Source: Gracilaria gracilis
Lineage: Eukaryota > Rhodophyta > Florideophyceae > Gracilariales > Gracilariaceae
DNA length: 64,000 nucleotides
Direction of reading: 5' to 3'
Assembly (NCBI GenBank): GCA_030374805.1
Contig: JARGSG010000183.1
Span: 930,001 to 994,000, forward strand
A program made the position numbers and the translations under genes. Shown piece by piece: positions 18,893-29,824 of the stretch (position 1 is the first letter of the stretch; each line of letters begins with the position of its first letter). The notes under the pieces are model-generated. The model saw only the letters and a list, made by a program, of their open reading frames with translations. It was not told the origin of the DNA and ran no database searches.

Positions 18893-20855
18893 TGCGGCTT
18901 CTGGCGGAAATGCCTGCGGGTGATCGGAGGTCGTGGAAGTTCCGGAGCGGCGAAGCGGTAGAAAACGATTTGTTCGAAGTCGAGGAACACAGCATTGCCT
19001 GCAGAGCCAACAATGCTGCGTTCGCACTGCGAGCTTCGCAGGGCGGCTGCGGCGCCAAACGAAGGAAGGGCTGTACGTGTAGTTGGCAGACGCACTTACA
19101 GTGTAAAGGAAAGGGCCACGTGGGTGTGCGAAAGCGTGTGAGGCCCCCGAAGCAGGTGCTGTGCTGGATTGAGGGGCGCAAAGTGGCGCATGGAAGCTCG
19201 CCCCCGCGCCGCCCTCTGGTACCGTTGGTACTTGAAAGTGTCGTTCGCGCGGCGCAGGCGACCGTCTTGTCCAACCCCCGCCTCGCACCCAAGCAGCGGC
19301 AACCCCATGACGTGCAACGCGTGTGGATTTGAACCGACCCCCACCGTCTCCTCGCCCACCGCCCCTCCTTGTGAGTGCTGCCGTTTCCGCAGTCTGGCCT
19401 GCGCCATCCCCAAGGAAAAGCAGCCCGACAAGCCCACCGATTTTGACAGCGCCGCCTGTGTCGAAAGCTGCATCCCCCCTCCCGAGCAGGCCGTCAAGCC
19501 GCCGCCTCCCCTTCATGGTGTGAGCCCGCCCGAGCGGGCGAGCGAAGGCACTCCTTCCCTCCCGCCCGCACCGCAACTGCCAACCAACTCCCGAGCTGCC
19601 ATGCGCGCCCTTTACGTCAGAGAGCTGCTGCTGAGTTCGCTACGCTGCGAATAGCCTCGTTGTCCTCACCTCAGCTTCGTGCTCTTGTATACGTCTACAC
19701 CCGAAGCACAAATGCCGTGAAAGTCCCCCCTCTTGGCCGCCCATGCTTGGTACCTGTAATTTAGTCGCACTCTGTGCTTGTTGTGCGAGGACGTAGCTGG
19801 CTCTCCTTGTAAGCGATAGTGAATACTTTACTTCCAACACCATCGGCGCTGTAACCCGATATAAAGATAAGATCGCTCCAACTCACGTTCACGTTCGTTC
19901 TCTTGGCCTCAAATCTTGTGCTGTTTGTGATCACCTCAACCCTAACCGCAAGCGGTCGCACATCAATACCACACGGTAACCAATCTTATCTACCGTTAAC
20001 GTCAAATGGCGCTAACCGTCGCTACTCGTGCGAAGAAACCCCCCACCACCAAATCCATGGCTAGTCGGGCCATTAATACCAATACGTATTGGTTCAGGCT
20101 CCTATCTATTGTTTCCGCCCGTCCTTTGTGCCACGCATCCGTCTTGGCCAATCTCGTCTGCACACATTAAATGCTTTACATTCTATCGATGCGCAGTGGT
20201 ATTGCTCAAGGCGCGTGAACAGTAGTTCATTATAGCGTTGACCCTATTATTGTTCATCCTCACAGAAATCCTTTGCTCTCGAACTAATTCCGTCAAATCC
20301 CTCTTCTGTATATAACTCGGATAATTCAACACCGTGATCGTTCAGGTTGTGAGACTGTATCTAGTGCCACGACCATTGCTTGGCGGCTCATTAATACGAT
20401 CAACCATTCATGTGCAGCAAGGACCACAAGTCCTAAGTTTCGAATCAAAAATGCCCCCAAAACAGCAATTTGTATGCGTATCTGCTGCATCATCCAAAGA
20501 TTAAAAAGGTTTAGCCACCTTTTTACAAGGGTGGAAAGTAAACGCTACCGTTGTAATTTACCACTTCATTCGTAAATTGCCGGCAACGTATGATGTGGTC
20601 ATGCATCCACAATCCACACGTGCCTGGCCGTTCCAAAGAGTTATTGCCTGGTGCTCGTGGAGGATATCTCACTGCAAGTTTGCTTTCCCTCAAAGACTTT
20701 TTCTTCTTCTTCCATGGCGTTTTCCCGGTTCTCGGGTTTGTGTCAACGTAATTAGGCTAACATTTACTTGCTCTTCATCTTGAGGAGCTGAGTCAAATCA
20801 GGTCGTCGCCCACGTCGAAACTAAGCTCCCAGAGAAATCAGTGATTGCAACGACC
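18893..20855. other. Gene-poor region with GC-rich first half
   Basis: From 18893 to about 19650 both strands are open over long distances because of GC content, and I cannot choose a real frame; it may hold the 5' part of the bS21-like gene. A donor-like GTAAGT occurs on the minus strand near 19100. From 19650 to 20855 it is AT-richer without genes. A perfect 16-bp palindrome ACCAATACGTATTGGT lies at 20078-20093. The end should contain the promoter of the PRXL2-like gene. Confidence 0.4.
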
Positions 20856-21557
20856 ATGTCAGCCGCGTTTACAGCTCCGTTTCCGGTTCGTGTGAGTGCT
20901 ACACAGCGCCATTCTTCTATACATTCGCGGAGAATGCCAAAAGCGTCACTTCAGCTACCAACCCAGACCGCGTTTGCTTCTTTGTTTCCCACTCAGGAGC
21001 AAGCCATGGTCCTCACACTTCAAGGAACTCCTGTGTCGCTCATTGATCACGTCAGCTCTAAAAACGCACTAGACGAGGCGGTGTTGCTTGGTTGGTTGCG
21101 GCATTTTGGTTGTACCCTTTGTAAAAAGCAGACGAATGACTGGAAGTCAATACTGCCTCGACTCCGTGAAGGACCGTCAGTGAATGTTGTGCTTGTAGGA
21201 AACGGAACAGCAGCGCATGCTAGAGAGTTTCAAGAAGAGATAAACTGGGATGGCGATTTGTTTACAGATCCCGATAGACGCACATACAGAGCACTGAACC
21301 TGAAGGCTGGCGTTCTAAGTACGTTCAATTGGCCTTCACTGAAAACAGTAGTAAGGAGTTTCGGAGATGGAAATAAGCAAACTTGGTCCAGAATACCCAC
21401 AGATGCATTCCAACAGGGTGGGGCCCTTCTAGTTGACAGCAACGGTATGGTTCGAATGTTTCATGCAGACGACTTCGCCGGTGATCATGTTTCAAGAGAA
21501 CGGATAGTAGAAGAAGTTTTGAAGTTAGGTAGCGGTGGGCGACCGTCGTCACTGTAG
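20856..21557 (+). CDS. PRXL2/AhpC-TSA_2-type thioredoxin-fold protein, plastid
   Basis: 233 residues from the ATG at 20856. The N-terminal 40 residues (Ser/Arg/Ala, few acids) look like a plastid transit peptide. The thioredoxin-like fold follows: LLGWLRHFGCTLCKKQ near residue 90 carries a C-x2-C at the peroxidatic position, then NVVLVGNGTAAHAREFQ, a YRALNLKAGVLSTFN block and QQGGALLVDSNGMVRMFHADDFAGDH. This matches the peroxiredoxin-like PRXL2 (FAM213/AhpC-TSA_2) family, whose animal members include prostamide/prostaglandin F synthase; plastid members have no settled role. It converges on the WD40 protein gene with a 64-bp gap. Family fairly sure; substrate unknown. Confidence 0.8.
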   Translation: MSAAFTAPFPVRVSATQRHSSIHSRRMPKASLQLPTQTAFASLFPTQEQAMVLTLQGTPVSLIDHVSSKNALDEAVLLGWLRHFGCTLCKKQTNDWKSILPRLREGPSVNVVLVGNGTAAHAREFQEEINWDGDLFTDPDRRTYRALNLKAGVLSTFNWPSLKTVVRSFGDGNKQTWSRIPTDAFQQGGALLVDSNGMVRMFHADDFAGDHVSRERIVEEVLKLGSGGRPSSL

Positions 21558-21621
21558 ACGTTGAAAAAAGTGTACATGGCCTCACGAACGTTAGAACAGT
21601 CCTGCCGTTTGTGTTCTTTCT

Positions 21622-24600
21622 TTAATTAAAGGTTAGTAATCTTCTTGTTCCCTGTGTCACCATTGCATCAATGCTATTCGAGCAGGCCGCGTTTCCGTTG
21701 GTGGAAGTTTCCTCACCCAACCTTGGTGGTTTCCTTATAGTCTCTAGACCACCTGTTCTCCTCCGCTGCAGCTCAGCGACAGTACCCATCATAGCCGCAT
21801 ACCGTCTTGGGGAAGGCTCATACAGAGCTGCATCGTAGTCGTGGAGGAATGCACGTTTTTCTGTCGTAGAGTAGTATTGAGCAATAGCACTCTGTACAAC
21901 ACCCCTTGCAAGGCCTAAGTCCTTCTCTCGCCTCGGATCTTTCTTGGATATCCGGAAGAGCTCGCGTTCAAGCTCATGAAGCACAGGAAGCGTTTCGAGA
22001 TGAAGCTGAGCCAGCTGCTTGTACTGTCGAGCAGTACTTGTCAAATCACGCAGTCGCTCTTGTGTAGCAGTTACCCCTTCTTGTAGTTCAAGCAAAGTAC
22101 TATTTAGAATATTCTTCCCTTGCGTGAAAGAGGCATTCTGGGACATCCATGCCGCAACTGCAGCCTGAGATTGTCGGCGGAAAGCTGCCCCTCTATCTGA
22201 AGCCATGGGGGTGACGGTCAAAGAAAGCCCCGGAGAGCTTAAGGGCTCTATCTCTCGATTGGCAGTGACAGACTCAATAGTTGCGTTCTTCAAGCGGATG
22301 GTTTCGTCCCGTAGAGAAACGGTTTCCCGTAATTCACGAAGTTCTGTTTCTTGTGCCTTGTTCGTTCTGTGCATGGCCTCGATTTGCATACAGAGCTGCT
22401 CTATTTCAGCATTGGCGGAAGCCAACAAAGCTCCCCTGGCTCTATTCAGATCGTCATCGCTCTCATTACCATCGGTTGCATACACCTTGGAGAACTTGAT
22501 TTTGCTCTCTAGTTCTTTGATTCGAATCTCTCTTGAGCGAAGCTTCTCCGAAAGCTGATCAATCTCTTCGCGCAAGCTCCTGTTTTCCATATCGGTGCCA
22601 TCGAAAGAATCCTGGAGTTCCTCGGCCACCGTTCTTAAATTTGTTATTGCACGAGTCATGTTCTCCGCTTCCTTTTGAAACAGTGTTTCTGCCTTTTTTC
22701 GGTGTCCAATTTCTTCAAGAAGCAGCTTTCTCTCTATATGCAAGTCATCCACCTCCGCACGAAGCTCTCGAAGAAGATTTGCTTTCTCTAGCTCCGTGGA
22801 TTTGTACTCATCAAGGCGCTTCTTAAGGTTGTCGATGACAGAGAGCTTATCGCGCAGCTCCAAGTCGCGCTGATATATAGCGTTTTCAAAGCCAGAATGG
22901 GCTCTACCTTCGGCCTGACGAACGGTGAATTCCCAGGATGCTCGTTCATTTGAGAACTTCTCATTAGCCTCGTGCAACGAAGTTTCCAATTCCGAACATC
23001 TCTGACGATAATGAGCTTCCAAAGAGTCAATTCTTGTCTGAGATCTCTGAAGATCCCTTTGTTTCTGTGCTAAATTTAATTTTAGTGATTGAAGCTCAGC
23101 CTCGGCGGTTTTCCTATCTGTCTCGGCGTCCTTTCGAAGTGATGCATTCTTCTCGTCAAGATTTCCGCGACTCTTCCGCAGAGATTCAATTTCCTCAAGA
23201 TGGTCTTCCTTCAGAGCAGCAATGGTCGCATTGTGCTCTGATTCCATAAGCGCATCCTTTGCCTCATGTTCGGCGTATACCCGGTCAACACTTTCCAAGA
23301 CCTTCTCCACTTCCTTTTCTAAGTTCTCACATTTCACTTCCAGAGCTTGATTTGCAGCTTTCAGTGAATCAACCTGACGTTCAGTAGTTCTCAGAGTGTC
23401 CTTCTGAGATTGTATTTCAATGGAACTTCTCTCGATCTTGTCATACGCAGCATTAACTTGTTCTTCATAAGTACGGGATGTCTCCAAGGCCGCCTTTGAC
23501 AAAGCTTCAAACTTGTCATCCAGTGTCTTTTGCATGTTCTCCCTCTCCAACTTTTCCCGCTCGTAATCTTTTTCGAAGTCATGAGCTTTCCGTCTTAGCT
23601 CAACTATCAAGGATTCTTTTGCCTCTAGTATTGCGCTTCTATCACGTATAATACCTTCTAAGGAAGACATTGTCTTTTCCGAATGTGACTTAAGCTGTTT
23701 GAAATCTTCAGCAAACATGTTACGTTCTTTCGCTACTAACTCATAGTCCTTTTCAAGTCTCCGGCTTTTGTCAGTTTCCTCTTCCAGTCGCTTCTGAAGC
23801 TGAGATATCGTCTTTCTCGGGTTTTCGTTTTTCTGAGGTGTTCGCAAGACCCCTGGGTCATTTTCGTCTGGTGCGCTGGAAGTGGTTGTTTCGGTGTAGT
23901 CTACCTCACAAAGGTCAATGAGTTGCTTTCCGTGCTCTAGCTCTTTGGTTATATTCGCAATCGCCTTTCGCATTTCTGACGTCCCAGAAGGTCCATACAC
24001 CTGAGGCGAAAGCACTTCATCTGCCAAAAGCGAAACAAGAAACTCTGACAAACGATGCAACGACCCCTTCAAGAATTCGGCATGACTTCTCTTCATAGAC
24101 ATTGGTGCCAAATAATTCTCTGAGTCTAGCGGTTCATTCGCATCGTCCTCCCCACGCGACCGTGAGCGGTCGTCTTGAGCTGTAGACGATGAAGCCCGTA
24201 ATGGGGCTGAAAACGCATCTGTGACTTCGTCAGCGGGAAGGTCTTCGCTGCTCTTATTGTCACCAAGAGTTTTCACGTAGTACCCTGACGAGCGCAGAGC
24301 GAAAATTTCGTCGTTTGCGTCCGCTAGTTGCTGCTCAAGGTCCACTATCCGTAGTTCTGAACTTTCCACGGCCTCATTGGCTGTAAGGCCTCGGACTTTG
24401 GTTGATACAACTTGTGGGCCTTGTCTTTCAGAGAGAGCCATGATTGAAACTTCTTCGAAAGGTTTACGCTCAAAGATAGTTAAAGAGAGCACATCTTCGG
24501 CCGATAATAGATCAGACATTTTGAAAGAAAAGTCCCGGATGTCCCAGACAGCAACGTTGCTGTGGCTGGAGCTCAGTGTTGACGGCTCAGTATCAGCTCG

Positions 24601-25290
24601 TGGATAGGCTAGAGACCAGACTTCATGTTCTCCAACTTTCAAGAGATCAACCACAGGAGTAGTGTGCGGTGCTTGACTAGAGATGCATTCAATCCCATTG
24701 GTAGTTTCGCCAAAGATATCAAAGATCTCCACGGCACCGTTCGCAAGCCCAATCCATAGAGAGCCACCTACTCGTAGAATGCTGCGTATTGGGGCGGAAG
24801 GAATGGATATTTCGCGCTCAGCATTCACTTCCTTTAAGTCCCACACAAGGATGATAGCGTCTTCACCACCAGAGTACAAAAACCTATCGTCTGCATCCAA
24901 AGCATGGACAGCAGCAGAGTGCTCCACGCCATTGCCGAGCATGCAGTCAAAGGCGAGTGTATTGAGAAAGAGACGCACTACAGCTCCGTCATTAAGGCCA
25001 ATGAACAAGGAGTTTTCCATCCAAAGAGATAATAGACAAAGAGGGACTCCATGAAGACGATGAGGAGACGACTGGCGTATTTCACCGGACTCGGGATCTA
25101 ACGCATGTATCGATCCGTCGATGCATGCTACATATATGACGTTTAGTTCTTCACAAGCGGTGAGCGCAGCTGGAGGAGCGCGAAGATCCGTGACGGTATG
25201 CCACTGCACTTGGTCGGTGTTGGTGTAGCGCAAGGTGCCGTCGCGAGTGATGGCCCAAATTCGGGAGGAGAGGTGTACTGAAGAAGACAT
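21622..25290 (-). CDS. WD40 beta-propeller plus long coiled-coil protein
   Basis: 1222 residues from the ATG at 25290. Residues 1-300 contain WD40-type repeats (for example DRFLYSGGEDAIILVWDLKE and GGSLWIGLANGAVEIFDIFG). A disordered Ser/Asp-rich linker follows, then about 600 residues of almost pure coiled coil (roughly 470-1040, heptads rich in Glu, Lys, Leu and Arg), and a final helical domain with WMSQNASFTQGKNILNSTL and LHDYDAALYEPSPRRYAAMM. I do not recognise a named family. A propeller plus a long coil suits a cytoskeletal, centrosomal or transport scaffold. The next gene upstream on the same strand is a gamma-tubulin complex subunit, suggestive but not evidence of joint action. No intron signs were seen. 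Confidence 0.85.
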   Translation of the reverse strand: MSSSVHLSSRIWAITRDGTLRYTNTDQVQWHTVTDLRAPPAALTACEELNVIYVACIDGSIHALDPESGEIRQSSPHRLHGVPLCLLSLWMENSLFIGLNDGAVVRLFLNTLAFDCMLGNGVEHSAAVHALDADDRFLYSGGEDAIILVWDLKEVNAEREISIPSAPIRSILRVGGSLWIGLANGAVEIFDIFGETTNGIECISSQAPHTTPVVDLLKVGEHEVWSLAYPRADTEPSTLSSSHSNVAVWDIRDFSFKMSDLLSAEDVLSLTIFERKPFEEVSIMALSERQGPQVVSTKVRGLTANEAVESSELRIVDLEQQLADANDEIFALRSSGYYVKTLGDNKSSEDLPADEVTDAFSAPLRASSSTAQDDRSRSRGEDDANEPLDSENYLAPMSMKRSHAEFLKGSLHRLSEFLVSLLADEVLSPQVYGPSGTSEMRKAIANITKELEHGKQLIDLCEVDYTETTTSSAPDENDPGVLRTPQKNENPRKTISQLQKRLEEETDKSRRLEKDYELVAKERNMFAEDFKQLKSHSEKTMSSLEGIIRDRSAILEAKESLIVELRRKAHDFEKDYEREKLERENMQKTLDDKFEALSKAALETSRTYEEQVNAAYDKIERSSIEIQSQKDTLRTTERQVDSLKAANQALEVKCENLEKEVEKVLESVDRVYAEHEAKDALMESEHNATIAALKEDHLEEIESLRKSRGNLDEKNASLRKDAETDRKTAEAELQSLKLNLAQKQRDLQRSQTRIDSLEAHYRQRCSELETSLHEANEKFSNERASWEFTVRQAEGRAHSGFENAIYQRDLELRDKLSVIDNLKKRLDEYKSTELEKANLLRELRAEVDDLHIERKLLLEEIGHRKKAETLFQKEAENMTRAITNLRTVAEELQDSFDGTDMENRSLREEIDQLSEKLRSREIRIKELESKIKFSKVYATDGNESDDDLNRARGALLASANAEIEQLCMQIEAMHRTNKAQETELRELRETVSLRDETIRLKNATIESVTANREIEPLSSPGLSLTVTPMASDRGAAFRRQSQAAVAAWMSQNASFTQGKNILNSTLLELQEGVTATQERLRDLTSTARQYKQLAQLHLETLPVLHELERELFRISKKDPRREKDLGLARGVVQSAIAQYYSTTEKRAFLHDYDAALYEPSPRRYAAMMGTVAELQRRRTGGLETIRKPPRLGEETSTNGNAACSNSIDAMVTQGTRRLLTFN

Positions 25291-26065
25291 TGGGGTAGTG
25301 CACGAAGCAGAAAGCGAGGACTGTACCAAGTTCTAAGCATGGGACGTGAAGAAGTAGTTTTGGCTGTCCGTCAATGAGTGCGGTGATGAAGTGGCGCCAA
25401 GTACGAGTAGGAGCGTAGTAGATGTGCAGCGCTACAATCCAGCTGCGGGCTCAAAGCTGGTCACCAAAGCCGTGCGCAGCGTGCATCCTTCGCGGGCTTC
25501 GCCCTTCTCACCACGGCGCCAAATCACGTTCCCGCACCTTTCAAATTTGAAAAATGCGATTCTGTGCTATTTAGCGCACTTTGGTCTTAACTTGGTTCCT
25601 AAAACGCCGCCTGGTCCGTGGTTTCTGGCGCATCATGTGTTGAACGAACCAATCACCATCACACCCGGCCTTCTCGACGCGACGCTTTCACATTCGAGAC
25701 CACAACTGATCCAATCGCCCCTTTTTCCCTCCCGTTTCTGCAAACCTGCCATGCTCTAAACACCCCAAACCCAAAGGAATCGTCCTCTACGCCTGGCTTT
25801 TTTTGACCCAAACGGTCAACAACACTCTTGAGCCCACAAAGGCGCGAGTCTCAAGTGTGCTGTACCTGTCCTCTTCGCCAGGAATGAATCAGGTTCGTTT
25901 CTCTGAACGAATACTACTCTCTTGACCCGCCAAGAACCCCAAGCCTTCATGAGTCTCAAACTCGAGGTCTTAGATCTACAGGTGCTGGAGAAAGAAGCGA
26001 GGGCGCAATGCAATAACGGTCTGAGGCCAAGCCTTCGTTAATATCTTCCAAATTGTTCAGTATGT
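25291..26065. other. Intergenic between WD40 protein and GCP3-like genes
   Basis: Promoter region of the WD40/coiled-coil gene and 3' flank of the GCP gene. It holds a TTTCAAATTTGAAAA palindrome at about 25539-25553. Small frames here have no family features. Confidence 0.4.
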
Positions 26066-28882
26066 TCATTGTTCTATTTCTTCATCTCCCGCGTCCCGTT
26101 TCTCGGCCCTTCCAGCCTTGCTCTGTAACGCGTACCTCGAATAAAACTCGTTGTAATCCAAACGGGACACTAAAAACACACATGTATCCACAATCCTGGA
26201 GTGTGTTCTTAGAACGTTCAGGAACCCATCAGAGGAACTCAAGAACGCCTCTTCGAGCAGCGTCACTTTTTCTATCAGCCCATCCAGTCTTTGTCCTTCC
26301 GTTCCATACTCTTCGTTGTCGCCAATTCCCTTTAAACGATGATTACGAACAATACTGCAAACTCGGTGTTGCAGTTCATCAAATACAAGCACAGTTTCAA
26401 GCACTTTTTGAAGCTCTACGGCAACATATCTACTTCTGTCTGACAAAAGTGTTCGGTCCTTGATAGCTGTCAAGTACTTCGAATGTGCATAAATCATACC
26501 GTCCAAATCGTCTGCTTCTGACATTTCACGTTCCAATACTGACCAGGAGCCCTCAAGTACTTCTACCGTGCAATAATGTTGCAAGTTGTGTACCAAATGT
26601 GTCATTCTCATTCGCAGAAAGTGAAGTCGTTTCAGAATGGCACTCAGTTCAGTTGGTAGCTTTAGGTCACTTCTTCTGACCATGAATCTCGCTCTTCTTC
26701 GCTCGTCCAAGTCTCGCATATTCATGTAAGCATCAACCATCAGATGGTCCAAGCGTTTAAGTTGCCATAGAAACTTAAATATCAGACGATACGCATCCAT
26801 CACCTTGACGGAGAATATGGTATTCAAAGGGGCGTCTTCCACTCGGTAAGTCAAGGAGAAAACGTCCCATCCCACATTGTTCTTGCTCTCTACGGATAAG
26901 AGTTGTACATCCAGTCGTTCCAAGATTTCATTGTCTGTTCCATCGTTAAAGCTCGATGACGACTGAAGCGCGTTGTCTACAATGCCCGTCAAATTGCTCC
27001 TCAGGATGTCCCCACTTCCATCTAGTACAGGCGCCAACCCATCCATTAGAGCTTGAGTAAAATCTCCTTGGGACAAAAGCAAATATCTCTTGATGGCACT
27101 GAAATGGTAGCTTAGATCGAATTTCTCGAAGAACAATTCCTTCAGACGACCACTAGCTGAGTTTCTGGTCTTCTCGATTACGTCCCGAACGATGTCTTTG
27201 TGGAACCTCAGATCCCCGTCGATCATAGGATTGTTCTGACAGGTCAGGGAATTAACCAACGAAGCATGAGAGTAATCTACCCATTCTCCATCACCGCAAC
27301 ATCGACGAAGAAATGCAATGGATTTACCAGTCATAAGAGCCTTCTGCGCTAATGCTGGTTCGATGCCTCCAGGGAGCATATGCTTTCTTAGTTTGAACAA
27401 TCCCCACCAAATCCTATGGCTCGCGGATGATGCTTCGTTCGGCCCCCCTGCAAGCCCATGTGCAATGCCGCCCTCTTCCATCAACATCGCGACTGTATGG
27501 GGTGCTGGTTTCATTGTTGCTGCGACTTTCGGATCTTTCATAATGAAGAATTCCTGATCCGAGTCTTCAAGAACGCCCTCCGAAAGCCATCTAATCAGCA
27601 TCCTGTTCAGTGGAGCTGCAGTACTGGTTATTATACGCGACATCATATCGCTGATTTCTGTTCCAACGTAGTCCCGTCTTCTTCTCTTAAGGTGGGAAAG
27701 TACCTGACCACCACATAAAGGCCTCGTTTCCTCACAAAGTCTGGCAAGCCATCGCAAACGAGGCTTTTCTCGCATTGCCCATACAAAAATTCGCCGCAGC
27801 GTATGTGGTTCGCTCATATCGTCTTCCGTATGAGATCCGTCATGCTTCCCTCGCAGTGTTACTAAACTTCGATAGTACGTGTCCATTTCCCGTACTATAG
27901 CTCGGCACATGGTCTTGGTGACTAACCCTTTCTGGTTGCTTTCATCTTCTTCCACTCTTCTGCGAATCACGCGAAACAAAAAGCCTATCTCCGCGACACA
28001 ATACACGATATCAAGCACTGGGCGAGATATATTTATATTCGCAGGCAATGCAACGGAAACGGCTTCATCGTCGTCATCGTCATTGAACTTCAGAATCGAT
28101 CCGTCCTCACCTTGGACAACAAGAAGGAGGTCTTTGGCTAGTTTCTTCTCCAATGACTGGTTGTTCAGAGTAACTCTTTTTCCTGATGCTTGGGTTGCGA
28201 CGGCGGAGGCAAACCCTTCTCGTGGTGTACTTTCAGCGTCTTTCTCCCGGCATACAGTAACCGAAGACTTCCGAACAGATTCCAATTCTAAGGATTCGGA
28301 TCGTTCTTCATCACTTGACTGAGAAATAGTCGCCAAAGGGTCAATATCAATGTCCGGTTTAGAATCAAAGGGATTCAATGAAACTCTTGGCGATGCAGTG
28401 CTATTGTCACCCACCTTATCACCGTCGTAACTCGCACTGGGTTCGGCTTCGCCGACAATTTCCGTACTCGGTGGGCTTCCATCGTTGCGTAGAATGGTTG
28501 AATGAGGCTGGGTTGAAGGAAAGTGAGTAGGTCGTTCTGGAACGTCGGCAGCTGTGCCACGCAAATCGTTCAAGATATAAAGAATAGGCCAGATGTTCTG
28601 GGGTTTCATAGCCCTTTCAAACTTCAAACCCGCGGTAAGGGTAGCTATTCGGGATACTTCTGTATGCTTTCCATCTCTAACGAGCCGGAACAGCATTGAC
28701 TTTGTCAGTGATTCTGCAGTTTGTAGACTTGGAGACGTTGTGAGCGCAGATTCTAATAGACGAGACGCCACTTCGAGGGCAGATTCACGCCTTTCTGGGA
28801 AGACATGCAAGTCAACAAGTTGGCGGAGCAAGGAACCAATCGTACGAGTGCCGTTCAGTTTGTCGTTTCGTTCACCCAACAT
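26066..28882 (-). CDS. Gamma-tubulin complex component, GCP3-like
   Basis: 938 residues from the ATG at 28882. After an acidic, Ser-rich N-terminal region it shows GCP core features: LRRIFVWAMREKPRLRWLARLCEE and GGQVLSHLKRRRRDYVG (grip 1), LIRWLSEGVLEDSDQEFFI, FLRRCCGD, RLKELFFEKFDLSYHFSAIKRYLLLSQGDF, then grip 2 with WDVFSLTYRVEDAPLNTIFS, YRLIFKFLWQLKR and VEVLEGSWSVLEREMSEADDLDGMIYAHSKYL. This matches GCP family proteins, closest in pattern to GCP3/Spc98. It nucleates microtubules as part of the gamma-tubulin small complex. Length is usual for GCP3 (about 900). The start fits but the N-terminus is poorly conserved. The frame is intact with no intron. Confidence 0.9.
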   Translation of the reverse strand: MLGERNDKLNGTRTIGSLLRQLVDLHVFPERRESALEVASRLLESALTTSPSLQTAESLTKSMLFRLVRDGKHTEVSRIATLTAGLKFERAMKPQNIWPILYILNDLRGTAADVPERPTHFPSTQPHSTILRNDGSPPSTEIVGEAEPSASYDGDKVGDNSTASPRVSLNPFDSKPDIDIDPLATISQSSDEERSESLELESVRKSSVTVCREKDAESTPREGFASAVATQASGKRVTLNNQSLEKKLAKDLLLVVQGEDGSILKFNDDDDDEAVSVALPANINISRPVLDIVYCVAEIGFLFRVIRRRVEEDESNQKGLVTKTMCRAIVREMDTYYRSLVTLRGKHDGSHTEDDMSEPHTLRRIFVWAMREKPRLRWLARLCEETRPLCGGQVLSHLKRRRRDYVGTEISDMMSRIITSTAAPLNRMLIRWLSEGVLEDSDQEFFIMKDPKVAATMKPAPHTVAMLMEEGGIAHGLAGGPNEASSASHRIWWGLFKLRKHMLPGGIEPALAQKALMTGKSIAFLRRCCGDGEWVDYSHASLVNSLTCQNNPMIDGDLRFHKDIVRDVIEKTRNSASGRLKELFFEKFDLSYHFSAIKRYLLLSQGDFTQALMDGLAPVLDGSGDILRSNLTGIVDNALQSSSSFNDGTDNEILERLDVQLLSVESKNNVGWDVFSLTYRVEDAPLNTIFSVKVMDAYRLIFKFLWQLKRLDHLMVDAYMNMRDLDERRRARFMVRRSDLKLPTELSAILKRLHFLRMRMTHLVHNLQHYCTVEVLEGSWSVLEREMSEADDLDGMIYAHSKYLTAIKDRTLLSDRSRYVAVELQKVLETVLVFDELQHRVCSIVRNHRLKGIGDNEEYGTEGQRLDGLIEKVTLLEEAFLSSSDGFLNVLRTHSRIVDTCVFLVSRLDYNEFYSRYALQSKAGRAEKRDAGDEEIEQ

Positions 28883-29337
28883 GTTGTTTCAGTTTCAAAC
28901 AATTAAAGCTGGACTAAGTGTTCTGTGCTTCTGAATACTGTTCCCTTTTGGCTCAGATCATGATGAAGCGAGTTTTTTCCTCTAAACTCAATGGGATCCG
29001 AACGTGAAGGAGCGGTTTCAACTAGGAACGGTCGCCCTCCGTACGGGTGAGCAAAAAGGGCATCATGTGAGAGTAGCGTTAGCGTTACCTTACCCTTGCA
29101 CTGCAGTAATTTGTGGAAAGCGCGCGAAACTATTTAAATCACCCATATTTAAACCCCCGTCTCTACGCGTAGCGCTCTAAGGTAAAGGCGAGCCTTTAGG
29201 CTCCGATTCCATCGAAGAGCTATCTATCTATCACTTCTGGCCCTCTCTTCCGGAGTACAGAAGCCTAATTACAATTCATTGCGGAACCCTTCATGTTCAA
29301 AGAGGTGTTCTCTCACGTTCGTGGGGTGAAACCAATT

Positions 29338-29490
29338 CGATTGCAAGCGATTGCAGTCAAAGCTTGCCCCCCAATCAGCTTGCCCCGCAATCGCGATTGC
29401 AATCGAGATTGTAGTCAACAATTTGTAATCTCGATTTCAACTGCACTGAGTAATCACAAGCGCGATTGCGATTGCTCATCTCACAGCAAG
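29338..29490. repeat. Cluster of ATTGCAATCG / CGCGATTGCGATTG units
   Basis: Overlapping short palindromic units built from GATTGCAATC and CGATTGCA. Similar units recur at 29860-29945 and weakly at 34295-34310. Origin unknown. Confidence 0.5.
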
Positions 29491-29739
29491 TCAAGCATTG
29501 AATTCCTTAATGGACAATGCTCCTTGGCGGGCTGATCCAGTTTCGACCGCTATCTAAGTCTCAAGAAGCGTATCCTGTGCAAACAAAGACATGTCTTGGG
29601 TACTTTTTAGCATTCCGGGAATAGATGTGCTCCGTGGATTACCCATAATTGTTTGTCGCATACACTTGTAGAGCGCTAGTAATCTTTGGGCCTACGAACG
29701 ATTGTTCGTGATCACAATTCCTTGCTCAGGAGCAATCGG

Positions 29740-29824
29740 AAAGAAAATGCCGGAAAGAGTACTGGTCCCCCTTGCAAGAGAACGTTTCTTCGAGCAGAAA
29801 CGCTCCGCAGAAAGTTGTATTTAG
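29740..29824 (+). pseudogene. Retroelement ORF tail, copy D
   Basis: Decodes to a terminal segment ERVLVPLARERFFEQKR followed by a stop at 29822-29824. It closely parallels the tail at 31711-31893 (DRVLAFLVRERFSQEKR) and, more weakly, 51658-51800 and 46316-46395. Shared protein ends in different places and orientations indicate truncated copies of one retroelement. Confidence 0.55.

Noticed and set aside
18462..19292. 276-codon minus-strand frame with a polyproline run
   Set aside because: The proline run is only the complement of the G37 tract, and the rest overlaps the better-supported bS21-like frame.
19169..19654. Cys-containing plus-strand frame (CNAC...CECC)
   Set aside because: Lies in GC-rich DNA open on both strands; spacing does not fit a known zinc finger and there is no conserved context.
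29293..29535. Small plus-strand frame over the ATTGCAATCG repeats
   Set aside because: Translation simply mirrors the repeat units (RDCNRDC pattern).
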